Shown here: positions 16,889-27,191 of the stretch, in pieces
Layout of the letters: each line of letters begins with the position of its first letter
How positions within the stretch are numbered: position 1 is the first letter of the stretch
Assembly (NCBI GenBank): GCA_018449595.1
Contig: JAAVUU010000007.1
Coordinates: 62,001 to 126,000, forward strand
Direction of reading: 5' to 3'
From: Rhizobiales bacterium dw_265
GTDB lineage: Bacteria; Pseudomonadota; Alphaproteobacteria; Micropepsales; Micropepsaceae
DNA length: 64,000 bases
The notes under the pieces: generated by a model
The model's database searches: none
What the model saw: only the letters and a program-made list of their open reading frames with translations
Told to the model about the DNA's origin: nothing
Made by a program: the position numbers and the translations under genes

Positions 16889-17497
16889 ATGAAGATCGCC
16901 CTGCTGCGCCATGGCCCGACGGAATGGAACGCGCAAGGCCGCGTGCAGGGCCATACCGACATTCCCCTGAGTGAAGTGGGCATGGCGAAGATGGCGGGCC
17001 TGCGCCTGCCCGACACCATCGCCACCACAAGCGTGTTCGTCAGCCCGTTGGTCCGCGCCCGCCAGACCGCGCGCCTGCTGGGCCTGCCCGATGACCGCAC
17101 CGACGCCCGGCTGATGGAACAGAATTGGGGCGCCTGGGAGGGCCTGACCCGCGAGGAGGTTTTCGCCCGCGACGGCGCGGATGCCTTCGTGAAAGCGGGC
17201 TCGGCGCATGGCGAGACCTTCCGCCCCGGCGGCGGGGAATCCACCGGCGAACTGCATGCCCGGGTGGCGGCGTTCCTGAAGGACGCGGCGCGCGAAGGCT
17301 TTTCCCACGACGTGGGGGACGCGGTCGTGGTGGCGCACCTGGGCGTGCTGCGCGCCGCCTATACGCTTGCGACCGGCTGGGACATGGCCACACCCATGCC
17401 CGCCGAACTGGATGTGTCGAAAATCCTGCTGCTGGAACTGGCGCGCGACGGCACGCCGTCGATCGCGGATTTAAATATCGATTTCGTTTCCACCTGA
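16889..17497 (+). CDS. Histidine phosphatase family protein
   Basis: 202 residues from the ATG at 16889. The phosphohistidine motif is LLRHGPTEWNAQGR; the second Arg is in VSPLVRARQTARLLG, and the C-terminal His is in VVVAHLGVLRAAY. Members include phosphoglycerate-mutase-like and alpha-ribazole phosphatases; the substrate cannot be told here. Family C repeat DNA supplies the sequence in front of the start codon, and no clear Shine-Dalgarno is seen. Confidence 0.88.
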   Translation: MKIALLRHGPTEWNAQGRVQGHTDIPLSEVGMAKMAGLRLPDTIATTSVFVSPLVRARQTARLLGLPDDRTDARLMEQNWGAWEGLTREEVFARDGADAFVKAGSAHGETFRPGGGESTGELHARVAAFLKDAAREGFSHDVGDAVVVAHLGVLRAAYTLATGWDMATPMPAELDVSKILLLELARDGTPSIADLNIDFVST

Positions 17498-17501
17498 AAG
17501 C

Positions 17502-17556
17502 TGAATCCCGGCTCGCGCTTCGCGTTGCCGCGCAACGCTCGCCGGCCGGGATGACA
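17502..17556. repeat. Family A-related short palindromic repeat
   Basis: Ends GAATCCCGGC / GCCGGGATGACA with hairpins between. It lies between the convergent phosphatase and CHAD genes, resembles the longer copy at 32956-33090, and may serve both genes as terminator. Confidence 0.6.
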
Positions 17557-17558
17557 GG

Positions 17559-18521
17559 TTATGTGGTCCAGAACGGCGTGACGCGCTCGAATTTCTCGTA
17601 GCGCTTCAGGGCCTGCTTGATGGCGCCGGGCACCTGCGCCCCGTACCAGCCCACCATGGCGCCGGCGGCGAAGCGCATGGCGCCGTCATCGTCCTTCTTC
17701 CTGGCCGTTTCGCGCACCACATCGCCCACCACCGAACGCACATTGGCGACATCGTTGAGGTCGCCCAGATGGTTCTGCAGGGCGCGCACCTTTTTCAGAT
17801 AGGCCGACACTTCGCCCTTGGGATAGAGCGGCGCGAAGAATTCGGCGGTGTAGCGCAGCTTCTTCAGGGCGATGCGCAGCCGGTGCATGTCGCCTTCTTC
17901 CTCGGAGCGGGCGATCCTGCCGCGCTTCTTGACCCGCCGGGCCTGGCGATCCAGCATCCGCGCCGCCGTCCTGGGCAGGCGATGATCGCGGGTCAATGGC
18001 AGCTGCGACGCGGCCAGCGCCGCCACATCGTCCAGGAACAGTTCGAAATCGCCCGCCTGCACACAGGCCGCCGCCGCCGCCCAGGCCAGGTCGCGCGCCT
18101 CCTCGGCGCGGGCGCGCAAGGCCAAAAGACCATCGCCCACGCCGGAGCGCGGCTTGCCGGTCATCAGCTTTTCCACAAACACGTCCAGGTCGCGGGCCGG
18201 GGCCAGCCGGCCGGAGAGAATCTTGGCGCGGCCGCGCAGGTCTTCCAGCCATTCCTGGCCGAACTCCCGCCCAAAGGCGCCCAGCGCCACTTCCAGCCGC
18301 CGGAACGCCACCCGCAACTGGTGCAACCCTTCCACCGAGCGGCCCGTCCGCAAGGTGGCGGCATTGGCGGTGATCTGGGCCAGGCAATCCGACAGGGTGG
18401 CGCGGAAGGCTTCTTCCGGCCGCATGCGCCGGGCAACATAGGTGGGCGCAGGCTTGACCGGCTTGACCGGGCCAAGGGTGCGGCGGGTGAGGGAATGTAC
18501 CGAAGCGCGGGGATCGTCCAT
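17559..18521 (-). CDS. CHAD domain-containing protein
   Basis: 320 residues from the ATG at 18521 (MDDPRASVHSLTRR). The CHAD helical repeat is recognised from VEGLHQLRVAFRRLEVALGAFG and MHRLRIALKKLRYTAEFFAPLY, where His and basic residues line a surface that in other CHAD proteins binds polyphosphate. Usually CHAD follows a CYTH domain; here it stands alone with a basic N-terminal segment. A cytoplasmic polyphosphate-binding role is inferred from the family. Confidence 0.85.
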   Translation of the reverse strand: MDDPRASVHSLTRRTLGPVKPVKPAPTYVARRMRPEEAFRATLSDCLAQITANAATLRTGRSVEGLHQLRVAFRRLEVALGAFGREFGQEWLEDLRGRAKILSGRLAPARDLDVFVEKLMTGKPRSGVGDGLLALRARAEEARDLAWAAAAACVQAGDFELFLDDVAALAASQLPLTRDHRLPRTAARMLDRQARRVKKRGRIARSEEEGDMHRLRIALKKLRYTAEFFAPLYPKGEVSAYLKKVRALQNHLGDLNDVANVRSVVGDVVRETARKKDDDGAMRFAAGAMVGWYGAQVPGAIKQALKRYEKFERVTPFWTT

Positions 18522-18619
18522 CCGCGATCCTAGCGTCAATTTTTGCCGCGCTTCAATCGTGCCGGAGCGGAGGCGCGAGCCGGAGCGGCCAAAATCAAGG
18601 CGAACATGTGGATACCGCG

Positions 18620-19393
18620 TCAATCGTGCTCGGACACCGGGCGTGTTGGTAACCCGGCTTTTGCCAGCGCCGCCTTCGCCTGCGCGATGCTGACTTCGCC
18701 GAAATGGAAGATCGAGGCCGCCAGCACCGCGCTGGCATGGCCTTTTGTGACGCCGTCCACCAGATCCTGCGCGTTGCCGACGCCGCCGGACGCGATCACC
18801 GGCACGGACACGGCATCCGACACCGCACGGGTCAGCGCCAGGTCATAACCGGATTTCACCCCGTCACGGTCCATCGAGGTCAAAAGGATTTCGCCCGCGC
18901 CATAGGCGGTGAGCTTTTGGGCATGTTCCACCGCGTCGATGCCGGTGGCTTTGCGCCCGCCATGGGTGAAGATTTCATACTTGCCGTTGCCCACGCCCTT
19001 GGCGTCGATTGCGGCGACGATGCACTGGCTGCCGAATTTCTCCGCCGCCTCCTTGACGAATTCCGGGCGCGTGACGGCGGCGGTGTTGATCGAAACCTTG
19101 TCGGCGCCCGCCAGCAACAGGGCGCGAATATCTTCCAGGGTGCGCACGCCGCCGCCCACGGTCAGCGGCATGAAACAGACTTCCGCCGTGCGGCGCACCA
19201 CATCCAGCAAGGTGCCGCGATTTTCGTGGGAGGCGGTGATGTCGAGGAAGCAAAGCTCATCGGCCCCGGCCTTGTCGTACAGGATCGCCTGCTCCACCGG
19301 ATCGCCGGCATCGCGCAGGCCCTCGAAATTCACGCCCTTGACGACGCGGCCATCCTTCACATCCAGGCAGGGGATCACGCGGACTTTCAACAT
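18620..19393 (-). CDS. hisF: Imidazole glycerol phosphate synthase subunit HisF
   Basis: 257 residues. TIM-barrel signature residues are clear: [20 protein letters not shown] at the start with the first catalytic Asp, then [20 protein letters not shown] and the second catalytic Asp in [14 protein letters not shown]. HisF uses ammonia from HisH to form IGP and AICAR. The usual partner hisE is not next to it but at 35.4 kb. The gene follows holA with a 16-base gap on the same strand. Confidence 0.96.
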   Translation of the reverse strand: MLKVRVIPCLDVKDGRVVKGVNFEGLRDAGDPVEQAILYDKAGADELCFLDITASHENRGTLLDVVRRTAEVCFMPLTVGGGVRTLEDIRALLLAGADKVSINTAAVTRPEFVKEAAEKFGSQCIVAAIDAKGVGNGKYEIFTHGGRKATGIDAVEHAQKLTAYGAGEILLTSMDRDGVKSGYDLALTRAVSDAVSVPVIASGGVGNAQDLVDGVTKGHASAVLAASIFHFGEVSIAQAKAALAKAGLPTRPVSEHD

Positions 19394-19409
19394 GAGAAGA
19401 TAGGCAGCA

Positions 19410-20435
19410 TTACATGCGCCCCTTCGCCATGGCGGCGATGTTCATCAAAGCGCGCCCGGTCACCGCCTCGGCGGGGACGGCGGTGGTGCGGGTCAGCGCT
19501 TCGGCTTCCAGCAGCATGTCCAGCGCCTCGCCCAGCCGGTCGCTGTTCCAGCGCTGGGCCTGGGCCTTGAACGATGTGGTGCGCGAAAAATGCACCGGCG
19601 GGCGCAGGCGCTTCATCACCTCGTCAATGCTGGAGCCACGGGCCGCGCTTTCGCGCGCCTGCAGCAGTTTCTGGAAATGGCCCATGGCGCTGCGGATCAC
19701 CTGCGCCGGCTGGGTGTCGGATACCCAGAGGCGCTCCAGTTCGCGATCCAGCTTCGCCAGATCGCCCGCGCCCGCCGCGTCGCAGGCGGATTCGCTGCGC
19801 GCTTCCGCCTCGTCGCCCATCACCGCGCGCACATCTTCCAAAGTCACCTGTTTGTGGCCGTGCATATAGAGCAGCAGCTTCTCGATCTCGCGCCGTGTGA
19901 CGCCGCGATCCGAGCCCAGCCGCGACACCGCGTCTTCCAGGGCATCGGGCGCGATCGAAAGTCCTTCGGCCCGCAGCGCATCACGCACCACATCGGCCAG
20001 GTCGCGCAGCGAGTCGGGATAGCACTGGATGGCGGCGGCGGTCTTGTGGCCGTCAAAGACCTTGCGCAAGACGCTGGTCTTGGCCAGGTCGCCCGCCTCG
20101 ATCACGATCAACGAATCGCCCTTCGGATCGTCGAGAAAAGATTCAAACAATTCCGCCAGGTCGTTGCCCGCGCCGCGCACCCGCACGGTGCGCCGCCCGC
20201 CCATCATCGAAATCGCGGCGGCCTCGTCGGCCAGCCGCGCCGGATCGGCCTGCAACACGGCTTCGTTCAGGTCCACGGTGTTGAAGGGATCGGTCAGGTC
20301 CGGCGTCACCGTTTTCAGCAGCTTTTCGGCGCGTTCCTGCACCAGGCCGGCATCGGGGCCATAAACCAGCGCCATCACCAGCCCCTTGGGCGGGCTGACG
20401 ACATACTTGTCGGCTTCGTGGCTCTTGACGATCAT
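19410..20435 (-). CDS. holA: DNA polymerase III subunit delta
   Basis: 341 residues with the delta-subunit pattern [19 protein letters not shown] near the N-terminus, a central [20 protein letters not shown] and the helical C-terminal collar domain ([19 protein letters not shown]). HolA is the clamp-loader wrench that opens the sliding clamp. Its start overlaps the lptE stop by four bases; leuS-lptE-holA is a conserved order in alphaproteobacteria. Confidence 0.92.
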   Translation of the reverse strand: MIVKSHEADKYVVSPPKGLVMALVYGPDAGLVQERAEKLLKTVTPDLTDPFNTVDLNEAVLQADPARLADEAAAISMMGGRRTVRVRGAGNDLAELFESFLDDPKGDSLIVIEAGDLAKTSVLRKVFDGHKTAAAIQCYPDSLRDLADVVRDALRAEGLSIAPDALEDAVSRLGSDRGVTRREIEKLLLYMHGHKQVTLEDVRAVMGDEAEARSESACDAAGAGDLAKLDRELERLWVSDTQPAQVIRSAMGHFQKLLQARESAARGSSIDEVMKRLRPPVHFSRTTSFKAQAQRWNSDRLGEALDMLLEAEALTRTTAVPAEAVTGRALMNIAAMAKGRM

Positions 20436-20989
20436 TTGTGCTGCCGGAACCAGACGCCCAGGTCCAGGCGGATGCGTTCGGCCATGTCCTGCGCCGCGCG
20501 CTTGGCGGAATCCTGCTGCGCCGACAAGGTGGCATAGGGCGACTGCACCACGTTATAGGCCGACAATTCGCTCTGGGTGCCGCTGGTCAGCACATTGCCT
20601 GCCGCGTCGGTCAAAGTGTATTTGGCGTTCAGGGTGTCGTTGTAGCGGGTGATGGTGGCGTCGTTCTGCAGCGCGATGCCCTGGCTGGCCTCGTTGATGG
20701 TGATCTTGAGGCGATATTTCTTGCCCGCCTCCCTGCCGTCGGACTGCAACAGCTCGATCAGGCTCTCGCGCATCTCATAGCCGTCACGCTCGGGGATGGG
20801 CTCGACAAAGATCTGGGCCATCTGCGGCGCGACCTGGCCGCCATACATGGGATGAAAACCGCAACCGGCCAGCAGCACACACAGCGCGGCGGCGGCGAGC
20901 TTTCCTCCCCGCGCGCGCGTAAGCGCGCTTAAAGCGGGGAGGTGGCCGTAGCAGCGCTTGCGATGCGAAGGCCGGAGGGGCGAAGTCAT
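20432..20989 (-). CDS. lptE: LPS-assembly lipoprotein LptE with repeat-derived N-terminus
   Basis: 185 residues. A lipobox LLAGC follows a hydrophobic stretch KLAAAALCV, and GFHPMYGG after the Cys is typical of LptE, the outer-membrane lipoprotein plugging LptD. The start ATG overlaps the leuS stop (ATGA), fixing the start. The first about 29 residues before the signal helix are encoded by a family B palindromic repeat, so the signal peptide has an unusually long, Arg-rich leader. An original start nearer the hydrophobic core was probably displaced by the repeat. Confidence 0.88.
   Translation of the reverse strand: MTSPLRPSHRKRCYGHLPALSALTRARGGKLAAAALCVLLAGCGFHPMYGGQVAPQMAQIFVEPIPERDGYEMRESLIELLQSDGREAGKKYRLKITINEASQGIALQNDATITRYNDTLNAKYTLTDAAGNVLTSGTQSELSAYNVVQSPYATLSAQQDSAKRAAQDMAERIRLDLGVWFRQHK
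20904..20985. repeat. Family B palindromic repeat inside lptE
   Basis: A hairpin CCTCCCC...GGGGAGG is followed by GGTGGCCGTAGCA and GCGAAGGCCGGAGGGG. The same blocks in the same order, read on the other strand, occur at 38659-38778 within ybeY. It is translated as part of LptE without breaking the frame. Confidence 0.8.
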
Positions 20990-23553
20990 GCCACGATATT
21001 CACAATGCGGTTGGGCACAACGATCACCTTCTTGGGCGTCTTGCCCTCCAGGGCGCGGATCACGCCCTCCTGTTCCAGCGCCACGGTCTCGACGATTTTC
21101 GCGTCGGTGTCTTTGGCGATGCTGAATTCCGCGCGCCGCTTGCCGTTGACCTGGACCGCCAGCACGACCTGGTTGGAACTGGTCAGCGCCGGATCATGCC
21201 GGGGCCAGGGGCTTTGCACCACCAGCTTTTCATGGCCCAGCGCCCGCCAGCAGCTTTCCGCCAGATGCGGCATCATCGGCGCGGCCAGCAGCACCAGTGC
21301 CTCCAGCGCCTCGCGGCGGGCGGAGCCGTCGGCCTTGGCAGCGTCCGAGATGGCATTGGCGAGCGTGTAAAGCGCCGCCACGGCGCGGTTGAAGCGCAGG
21401 CCCGCAAGATCGTCGGTGACGGCGGCAATGGCCTTGTGGGTGGCGGCGCGCAGCGACTGCGATATTTCGTCATCGGCGCTGATTGGCAGCTTTAGGCGGT
21501 CTACCACTGGATGCTCAAGGCCTTCCGCCTCTGTCACCAGCCGCCAGACACGGTTGACGAAACGCCAGCAGCCCTCGACGCCGGATTCCGACCAGTCCAC
21601 GTCGCGTTCCGGCGGGCTGTCCGACAGCATGAACCAGCGGATGGCGTCGGCGCCATAGGACTCGATCATCCGCATCGGCGGCACGACGTTCTTTTTCGAC
21701 TTGGACATCTTCTCCGACGCGCCCACCGTGATTTCGGTGTCGCTGGCGGTGAGGAAGGCCTTGCCGTCGCGCTTCTCGATCTGGTCCGGCAGCAGATAGG
21801 CGCCATCGGGCCCGGTATAGGTTTCGTGGGTGACCATGCCCTGGGTGAACAGGCCGGCGAAGGGCTCGTCCAGTTTCACAAAGCCGGTCTCGTGCATGGC
21901 GCGGGTGAAGAAGCGCGAATAGAGCAGGTGCAGGATGGCGTGCTCGATGCCGCCGATATACTGGTCCACCGGCAGCCAGTAATTCACCGCGTCATGGTTG
22001 ATCGGATCGGCCGCGAACGGATCGGTGAAGCGGGCGAAATACCAGGACGAATCCACGAAAGTGTCGAGGGTGTCAGTCTCGCGCCGCGCCGCGCCCCCGC
22101 AAGTGGGGCAGGTGACCTTGGTGAAAGTCGGGTGCGCGTCCAGCGGATTGCCATGCACCTGGAAATCCAGGTCCTGCGGCAGCTTCACCGGCAACTGGTC
22201 TTCCGGCACCGGCACCACGCCGCACGTCTCGCAATGGATCATGGGGATGGGACAGCCCCAGGCGCGCTGGCGCGAGGCCAGCCAGTCGCGCAGGCGGTAG
22301 TTCACCGTGCGCTCGCCGATGCCCGCCGCATCCAGCCGCCTTGTGACTTCGTCTTTCGCCGCGTCCACCGTGAAGCCGTCCAGGAAACGCGAATTGGCCA
22401 GGCGGCCGGGGCCGGTATAGGCCTCCTTGCCGATGGTGAAACTCTTGGGGTCTTCCCCTTCGGGCACCACCACCGGGGTTACGGCGAGATTATATTTGCG
22501 GGCGAAATCCAGGTCGCGCTGGTCGTGCGCCGGGCAGCCGAAGATGGCGCCGGTGCCGTACCCCATCAGCACGAAATTCGCCACCATCACCGGCAGCTTC
22601 CAGTCGGGATCGAAGGGATGCGCCGCCGTCAGGCCGGTGTCATAGCCCAGCTTCTCGGCCTTTTCGATTTCGGCCTCGGCGGTGCCGGTCTTGCGGCACT
22701 CCGCGATAAAAGCCTCCAGCTTGGCGTCGGTTTTCGCCAGTTCCTGGGTCAGCGGATGTTCGGGCGACAGCGCCACGAACGATGCACCGAACAGGGTGTC
22801 GGGCCGGGTGGTGAAGACATCCAGCTTTTCACTGTTTGACAAAGTGAACTGGAAGCGCAGGCCCTCGCTGCGCCCGATCCAGTTCTTCTGCATCAGCCGC
22901 ACTTTTTCCGGCCAGCGCTCCAGTGTGTCCAGCGCCGCCAGCAGTTCTTCGGAAAAAGCGGTGATGCGGAAAAACCATTGCGACAGCTTGCGCCGCTCGA
23001 CAATGGCGCCCGACCGCCAGCCGCGCCCGTCGATCACCTGCTCGTTGGCGAGCACGGTCATGTCCACCGGGTCCCAGTTGACATCGGCTTCGCTGCGATA
23101 GACCAGCCCGGCCTTGTAGAAAGCCAGGAACAGCTTCTGCTGCTGGGCGTAATATCCCGGATCGCAGGTGGCGAACTCGCGACTCCAGTCAATCGCCAGG
23201 CCCAGCGCTTTCAACTCGGCGCGCATGGCGTCGATGTTGGCATAGGTCCAGTCGCGCGGATTGACGCCGCCGTCGCGCGCCGCGTTTTCCGCCGGCAGGC
23301 CGAACGCATCCCAGCCCATCGGATGCAGCACCGCGAAGCCTTGCGCGCGCTTGAAGCGGGCGATGACGTCGCCCATGGTGTAGTTGCGCACATGCCCCAT
23401 ATGGATGCGCCCGCTGGGATAGGGGAACATCTCCAGCACATAGCATTTGGGCTGGCCCGCCGCCGCCTCAAGCGTCGGCGTCGCGAACAGCGCGCGCGCC
23501 TCCCATTCCTGCTGCCAGTGTTTTTCGGATTCCTTGGCGTTGTAACGCGCCAT
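20986..23553 (-). CDS. leuS: Leucyl-tRNA synthetase
   Basis: 855 residues from the ATG at 23553, which has GAGGTGA as ribosome site; a GTG three codons upstream is possible. The HIGH motif is [15 protein letters not shown] and the KMSKS motif is [11 protein letters not shown]. The editing domain and Cys-rich zinc segments ([14 protein letters not shown]) are present. It charges tRNA-Leu. The upstream DUF3576 lipoprotein gene ends ten bases before the ATG. Confidence 0.98.
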   Translation of the reverse strand: MARYNAKESEKHWQQEWEARALFATPTLEAAAGQPKCYVLEMFPYPSGRIHMGHVRNYTMGDVIARFKRAQGFAVLHPMGWDAFGLPAENAARDGGVNPRDWTYANIDAMRAELKALGLAIDWSREFATCDPGYYAQQQKLFLAFYKAGLVYRSEADVNWDPVDMTVLANEQVIDGRGWRSGAIVERRKLSQWFFRITAFSEELLAALDTLERWPEKVRLMQKNWIGRSEGLRFQFTLSNSEKLDVFTTRPDTLFGASFVALSPEHPLTQELAKTDAKLEAFIAECRKTGTAEAEIEKAEKLGYDTGLTAAHPFDPDWKLPVMVANFVLMGYGTGAIFGCPAHDQRDLDFARKYNLAVTPVVVPEGEDPKSFTIGKEAYTGPGRLANSRFLDGFTVDAAKDEVTRRLDAAGIGERTVNYRLRDWLASRQRAWGCPIPMIHCETCGVVPVPEDQLPVKLPQDLDFQVHGNPLDAHPTFTKVTCPTCGGAARRETDTLDTFVDSSWYFARFTDPFAADPINHDAVNYWLPVDQYIGGIEHAILHLLYSRFFTRAMHETGFVKLDEPFAGLFTQGMVTHETYTGPDGAYLLPDQIEKRDGKAFLTASDTEITVGASEKMSKSKKNVVPPMRMIESYGADAIRWFMLSDSPPERDVDWSESGVEGCWRFVNRVWRLVTEAEGLEHPVVDRLKLPISADDEISQSLRAATHKAIAAVTDDLAGLRFNRAVAALYTLANAISDAAKADGSARREALEALVLLAAPMMPHLAESCWRALGHEKLVVQSPWPRHDPALTSSNQVVLAVQVNGKRRAEFSIAKDTDAKIVETVALEQEGVIRALEGKTPKKVIVVPNRIVNIVA

Positions 23554-23563
23554 GCGCGTCACC

Positions 23564-24022
23564 TCAGCCGCTTTGGCCCAGGGTGGCGAGGCGCAGCTCG
23601 CGGGCGCGGGTCAGGATGGAATCTTCCAGCTTGTGCGCCGTGTCGGGGCTGGGCGTGGCGTCCTGCCAGACATTGCCGTTACGGGTCTGGCGGAACACCA
23701 CCACCTTCAGGCCGTCGGCGCGCAGGGTGCGGTCCATGATGTAGACCGTCACCTTCAGCCGCTCGTCCGGGCTGGTGGGCGCGACATACCATTCCGAGAT
23801 GATGACGCCGCCGAAGGGATCGGCCGAGGTCAGCGGCAGGAAGGACAGCGTGTCCAGCGAGGCATGCCAGAGATAGGAATTGACCCCCAGGGTCATGCGC
23901 GACGAGCCGCTGGCGATGCCGGTGCCGGTGTCCATGTCCTTGGAGCCGTCATTGGACGAGCCGCAGCCAGCCAAGGCGGGCGCCAGGACAAGCGCACAAA
24001 ACAGGGCGGGCAGAACTCGCAT
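23564..24022 (-). CDS. DUF3576 domain lipoprotein
   Basis: 152 residues from the ATG at 24022. A signal peptide ([20 protein letters not shown]) ends in a lipobox with Cys. The rest contains [20 protein letters not shown] and [21 protein letters not shown], the pattern of the alphaproteobacterial DUF3576 family. It is regularly found just upstream of leuS and the LPS gene lptE, which suggests an envelope role, but none is established. Confidence 0.85.
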   Translation of the reverse strand: MRVLPALFCALVLAPALAGCGSSNDGSKDMDTGTGIASGSSRMTLGVNSYLWHASLDTLSFLPLTSADPFGGVIISEWYVAPTSPDERLKVTVYIMDRTLRADGLKVVVFRQTRNGNVWQDATPSPDTAHKLEDSILTRARELRLATLGQSG

Positions 24023-24164
24023 GGGGCGTGTTTTCCTTGGGGGGCGCGCGAGGGCGCGCCACATCCAAGGGCTTATAGCGGCGGGGGGGCTGGCGTGCAA
24101 CGGCGGCCGCTTGCGCGGACGCTGCCGGTTTGGCTTATTCTGGAAGGACTTAAGGGATTTCCCA

Positions 24165-25337
24165 TTGCTGTCCTGTAAGAATTGGGCGGTATTGGCCGCG
24201 GGCCTGCTCGCCGCCGGACCAGTCTGTGCCGATACGCTGACGCTGCCGCCCTGGACCATGCCGGTTGGCGATGCGACCCTGCGGCTGGATGGCATGGCCG
24301 ATGGCGCCCTGTTCGGGCCGTCCGACCGGGATGGCGCCCAGGTCAGCGGCGCGCTCAGGGCCATGCCGGAAATCCGGCGCGACTATGACAGTGGGCTTTC
24401 GCTGGGGGTTGGCGGGACATTTGCCGCCACCGATCCGCTGTCGCGCGGCCGTTATGACGGCGATGCGATCGAGCGGCTGGCGGGCACCGCCAGGACCGGG
24501 CTGGGCACAGTCGAGATCGGGCTGACCGATGGCGCGGGCTATGCCCTGGCGGTAACGGGCCCGAAAGTGGATACCGGCGTGTCGCTGGAAGACCCGCGCA
24601 CAAGCTTTTTCCGCGATCCCAACACCGGCCACGCGGTCACCGACCTGTTCGCGCTGCGCACGGCGGTGGGCGCGTCCAGCAATTACGCCAAATTCGTCTA
24701 TACCAGCCCGGAAGTGTTCGGCGTGCAGCTCGCGCTGTCCTTCACGCCCACCGAGGGCAAACAGTTGCCCTTTCTGCAGGCGGGACCGCATCTGCCGGGG
24801 CGGCAGGCCGATATCTGGGAGGCGGCGCTGCGTTATTCCGACGAAGTGGGACCTGTGACCCTGTCGGCCTATGGCGCGCTGGCGGAAGGCCGGGCCGAAC
24901 ACAAGCTGCCGGGCCAGGAAGGTGTCAGCGACCTGGGCGCGGGCCTGCGCGCCGACTATCCCCTGACCGAGGAAATCGGCGTGTCGCTGGGCGGTTCCTA
25001 CCGCCAGAGCAACGCCTATGGCTTTGACATCAATCGCGCGTATCAGACAGGCACCACACGGGCGGCGCATATATCCGGCGGCGTGACTTACGATGCCTGG
25101 GCCGCCGGACTGGAATATGGCACCGGCGTCGGCGATGCAGTCGCCGTGTTGCCGCGCCTGGGACAGACCGGGCTGGAAGCCTCGCTGGGCTATACGCTGT
25201 CCAGCAGTGCGGCGGTCAGTGGCGGCTGGCAGCATCTGCGCTATGGCCGCGGCAGCGGCGTTTTCTACAACGGCTTGCCGCAGTTGAAGATGGACGCAGT
25301 TTATCTGCATCTCAATCTGAAGACCTCAGAGCAGTGA
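24165..25337 (+). CDS. Gram-negative porin
   Basis: 390 residues if translation starts at the TTG at 24165, which has AAGGGA eight bases upstream and gives a good signal peptide (NWAVLAAGLLAAGPVCADT). No ATG is available until inside the mature part. The body alternates amphipathic beta strands (such as GLGTVEIGLTDGAGYALAV and GVGGTFAATDP) and ends QLKMDAVYLHLNLK in porin style. A general outer-membrane channel of the Porin_4 type; solute unknown. The 3' end overlaps the convergent ThiE-like gene by 12 bases. The 142-base gap to DUF3576 must hold both promoters. Confidence 0.75.
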   Translation: MLSCKNWAVLAAGLLAAGPVCADTLTLPPWTMPVGDATLRLDGMADGALFGPSDRDGAQVSGALRAMPEIRRDYDSGLSLGVGGTFAATDPLSRGRYDGDAIERLAGTARTGLGTVEIGLTDGAGYALAVTGPKVDTGVSLEDPRTSFFRDPNTGHAVTDLFALRTAVGASSNYAKFVYTSPEVFGVQLALSFTPTEGKQLPFLQAGPHLPGRQADIWEAALRYSDEVGPVTLSAYGALAEGRAEHKLPGQEGVSDLGAGLRADYPLTEEIGVSLGGSYRQSNAYGFDINRAYQTGTTRAAHISGGVTYDAWAAGLEYGTGVGDAVAVLPRLGQTGLEASLGYTLSSSAAVSGGWQHLRYGRGSGVFYNGLPQLKMDAVYLHLNLKTSEQ

Positions 25338-25835
25338 CCCAATGGCGGCGATGCCGCTGAAAGCCGGTCCCAGCAATGCGGCATTGCGGGCGGCGACCCC
25401 GCCCAGGGCATAGACCGGAACGGGTGCATGATTGGCAATGAGGGCAGCACGCACTGGGGTCAGGGGCATTGCGTCTTTGTGGCTGGTGGTGGCGAAGACC
25501 GGCGACAGGAACACCGCATCAAGACCGCCCGCCTGCATCAGCGCGCGCAGCGAATGCGCCGAGGCGGTGATGATCCAGTCGGGGCGGCGCACCCGCCAGT
25601 GCGATGCCTCGCGCATGCGCCTTTCGGGCAGATGCAGCCCCGCGGCACCGACGGCCAAGGCCAGCGCGGGATCATCGGCGATCAGCAACGGCGCGATGCC
25701 GTGCAGGCTTTCCGCCACTCTGCGGCGTGCCCCGGCATCGCGGCCGCGCACCACCACCACACTGCCGCGCGGCAGGCGGCGTGCCGCGCCGGCCCAGTCG
25801 GCCTCGCGGTCATCGGTCATCAGGACCAATGGCAT
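25326..25835 (-). CDS. ThiE/TenI-like thiamine phosphate synthase family protein
   Basis: 169 residues from the ATG at 25835, clearly shorter than ordinary ThiE (about 210). The TIM-barrel fragment shows LLIADDPALALAVGAAGLHLPE, ITASAHSLRALMQAG, DAVFLSPVFATTSHKDA and PVYALGGVAARNAALL, which correspond to the phosphate-binding and pyrophosphate-side loops of ThiE and TenI. The first barrel elements are reduced, so it may be a TenI-like or divergent synthase. It is divergent from yggS with 43 bases between starts. Confidence 0.75.
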   Translation of the reverse strand: MPLVLMTDDREADWAGAARRLPRGSVVVVRGRDAGARRRVAESLHGIAPLLIADDPALALAVGAAGLHLPERRMREASHWRVRRPDWIITASAHSLRALMQAGGLDAVFLSPVFATTSHKDAMPLTPVRAALIANHAPVPVYALGGVAARNAALLGPAFSGIAAIGSLL

Positions 25836-25878
25836 GTGCGGATTGAGCCTGTGCTGGTGATTGGATAGGTTCGCGGCC

Positions 25879-26544
25879 ATGAGCATTTCCGAAAATCTGG
25901 CCGATATACTGGCGCGCATCGCCGCGGCGCGAAAGGCGGCAATCGCGCCCGCGCCGGAAACGAAACTGGTGGCGGTGTCCAAGACCGTTGCCGAAGCCGG
26001 CATCCGCGAGGCATTGGCGGCGGGCCAGCGTATTTTCGGCGAGAACCGCGTGCAGGAGGCGCAGGCGAAATTCCCGGCGCTGAAAAGCGAATTTCCCGAC
26101 CTGGAATTGCACTTGATCGGGCCCCTGCAGACCAACAAGGTCAGGGAAGCCGTGGCGCTGTTTGACGTGATCCAGACCCTGGACCGGGAGAGGCTGGCCG
26201 ACGCGCTGGCGGCGGAACGCGACAAGTCGAGCCGCTGTCCTCGCCTGTTCATCCAGGTCAATACCGGCGAGGAACCGCAAAAGGCGGGCGTGTTGCCGCG
26301 CGACGCCGCCGCGCTGATTGCCTATGCGCGGGAGAAAAACCTGCCGCTGGTTGGCCTGATGTGCATTCCCCCCGCCGGTGACGATGCCGCGCCGCATTTC
26401 GCGCTGTTGCTGAAGCTGGCGCGCGAACATGGGCTGGACAATCTCAGCATGGGGATGAGCGGCGACTTCGAACTGGCGGTGAAGTTCGGAGCGACCCATG
26501 TCCGCGTCGGCAGTGCGATCTTCGGATCAAGGCCACAGATCTGA
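25879..26544 (+). CDS. YggS family pyridoxal phosphate homeostasis protein
   Basis: 221 residues from the ATG at 25879. Conserved features: LVAVSKTVAEAGIREAL with the PLP Lys, FGENRVQEAQAKF, ELHLIGPLQTNKVREAV, LSMGMSGDFELAVKFGATHVRVGSAIFG. The family (YggS/PLPBP) binds PLP without catalysis and balances vitamin B6 and amino-acid pools. A family A repeat follows seven bases after the stop. Confidence 0.94.
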   Translation: MSISENLADILARIAAARKAAIAPAPETKLVAVSKTVAEAGIREALAAGQRIFGENRVQEAQAKFPALKSEFPDLELHLIGPLQTNKVREAVALFDVIQTLDRERLADALAAERDKSSRCPRLFIQVNTGEEPQKAGVLPRDAAALIAYAREKNLPLVGLMCIPPAGDDAAPHFALLLKLAREHGLDNLSMGMSGDFELAVKFGATHVRVGSAIFGSRPQI

Positions 26545-26550
26545 TTTTTC

Positions 26551-26662
26551 TGTCATGGCCCGGCGTCGCTACGCGCTGGACGCGCTAGCGACCGGAGCCA
26601 TCCAGGGCAACAAACACCGGCTCCTCCGGTTCTGGATGGCCCACGTAAAGTGGGCCATGACA
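26551..26662. repeat. Family A palindromic repeat, copy A2
   Basis: Outer ends TGTCATGGCCC / GGGCCATGACA, a middle arm CCATCCAG / CTGGATGG, and extra arms around GTCGCT / AGCGAC. It fills the gap between convergent yggS and the L,D-transpeptidase gene, so it can work as a bidirectional terminator. Confidence 0.85.
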
Positions 26663-26669
26663 TGTCGCG

Positions 26670-27176
26670 CTATTTCACGACCAGCCGATCGCCGGCCTGA
26701 AGCTGCGCCAGCGCGGCGCGGGCATCGCCCAGGGCCAGCGCCACGCAGCCCGCCGTGGGCGCGTAATCGGGCCGCGCCAGGTGCAGGAAGATAGCGCTGC
26801 CTTTGCCCCGCACCACCGGATCGTCATTATAGCCCAACACCGCCACCAGGTCGTAGAGAGGATCGAAGCGCCACATCTCCTCATGGCTGGCGACATAGGG
26901 CAGCTTCACCAGCCGGTTATAGTTGGGATCGTCCGGCGCATCGCACCAGCCGTCATCGGGCCGGATCGCCTGCAGCGGCAGGATGGTTTGCGGCTTTTCG
27001 ATCCGGTCGGGCCGCCACAACAGCTTGCGGAAGGCCCAGCGGCCGACGGGCGTGATGCCGTCGCCCTCGCCGCGCTTGACGGCGATACCGCCCTTGCCCA
27101 CGGCGCAGCGGCGCGCGCCCTGGCCCCAGTCCAGCCAGGTGGTGGCATCCGCATGGGCGGTGACGGTCAGGTCCAT
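26670..27176 (-). CDS. L,D-transpeptidase (YkuD) family protein
   Basis: 168 residues without a signal peptide. The catalytic motif is seen as IFLHLARPDYAPTAGCVAL, with His and the TAGC Cys. Single-domain YkuD proteins of this kind crosslink or edit peptidoglycan or attach proteins; lack of an obvious export signal is usual for this subgroup and leaves localisation open. The hypothetical gene at 27192 is on the same strand 15 bases upstream. Confidence 0.88.
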   Translation of the reverse strand: MDLTVTAHADATTWLDWGQGARRCAVGKGGIAVKRGEGDGITPVGRWAFRKLLWRPDRIEKPQTILPLQAIRPDDGWCDAPDDPNYNRLVKLPYVASHEEMWRFDPLYDLVAVLGYNDDPVVRGKGSAIFLHLARPDYAPTAGCVALALGDARAALAQLQAGDRLVVK

Positions 27177-27191
27177 GCCACAGCTATAGCG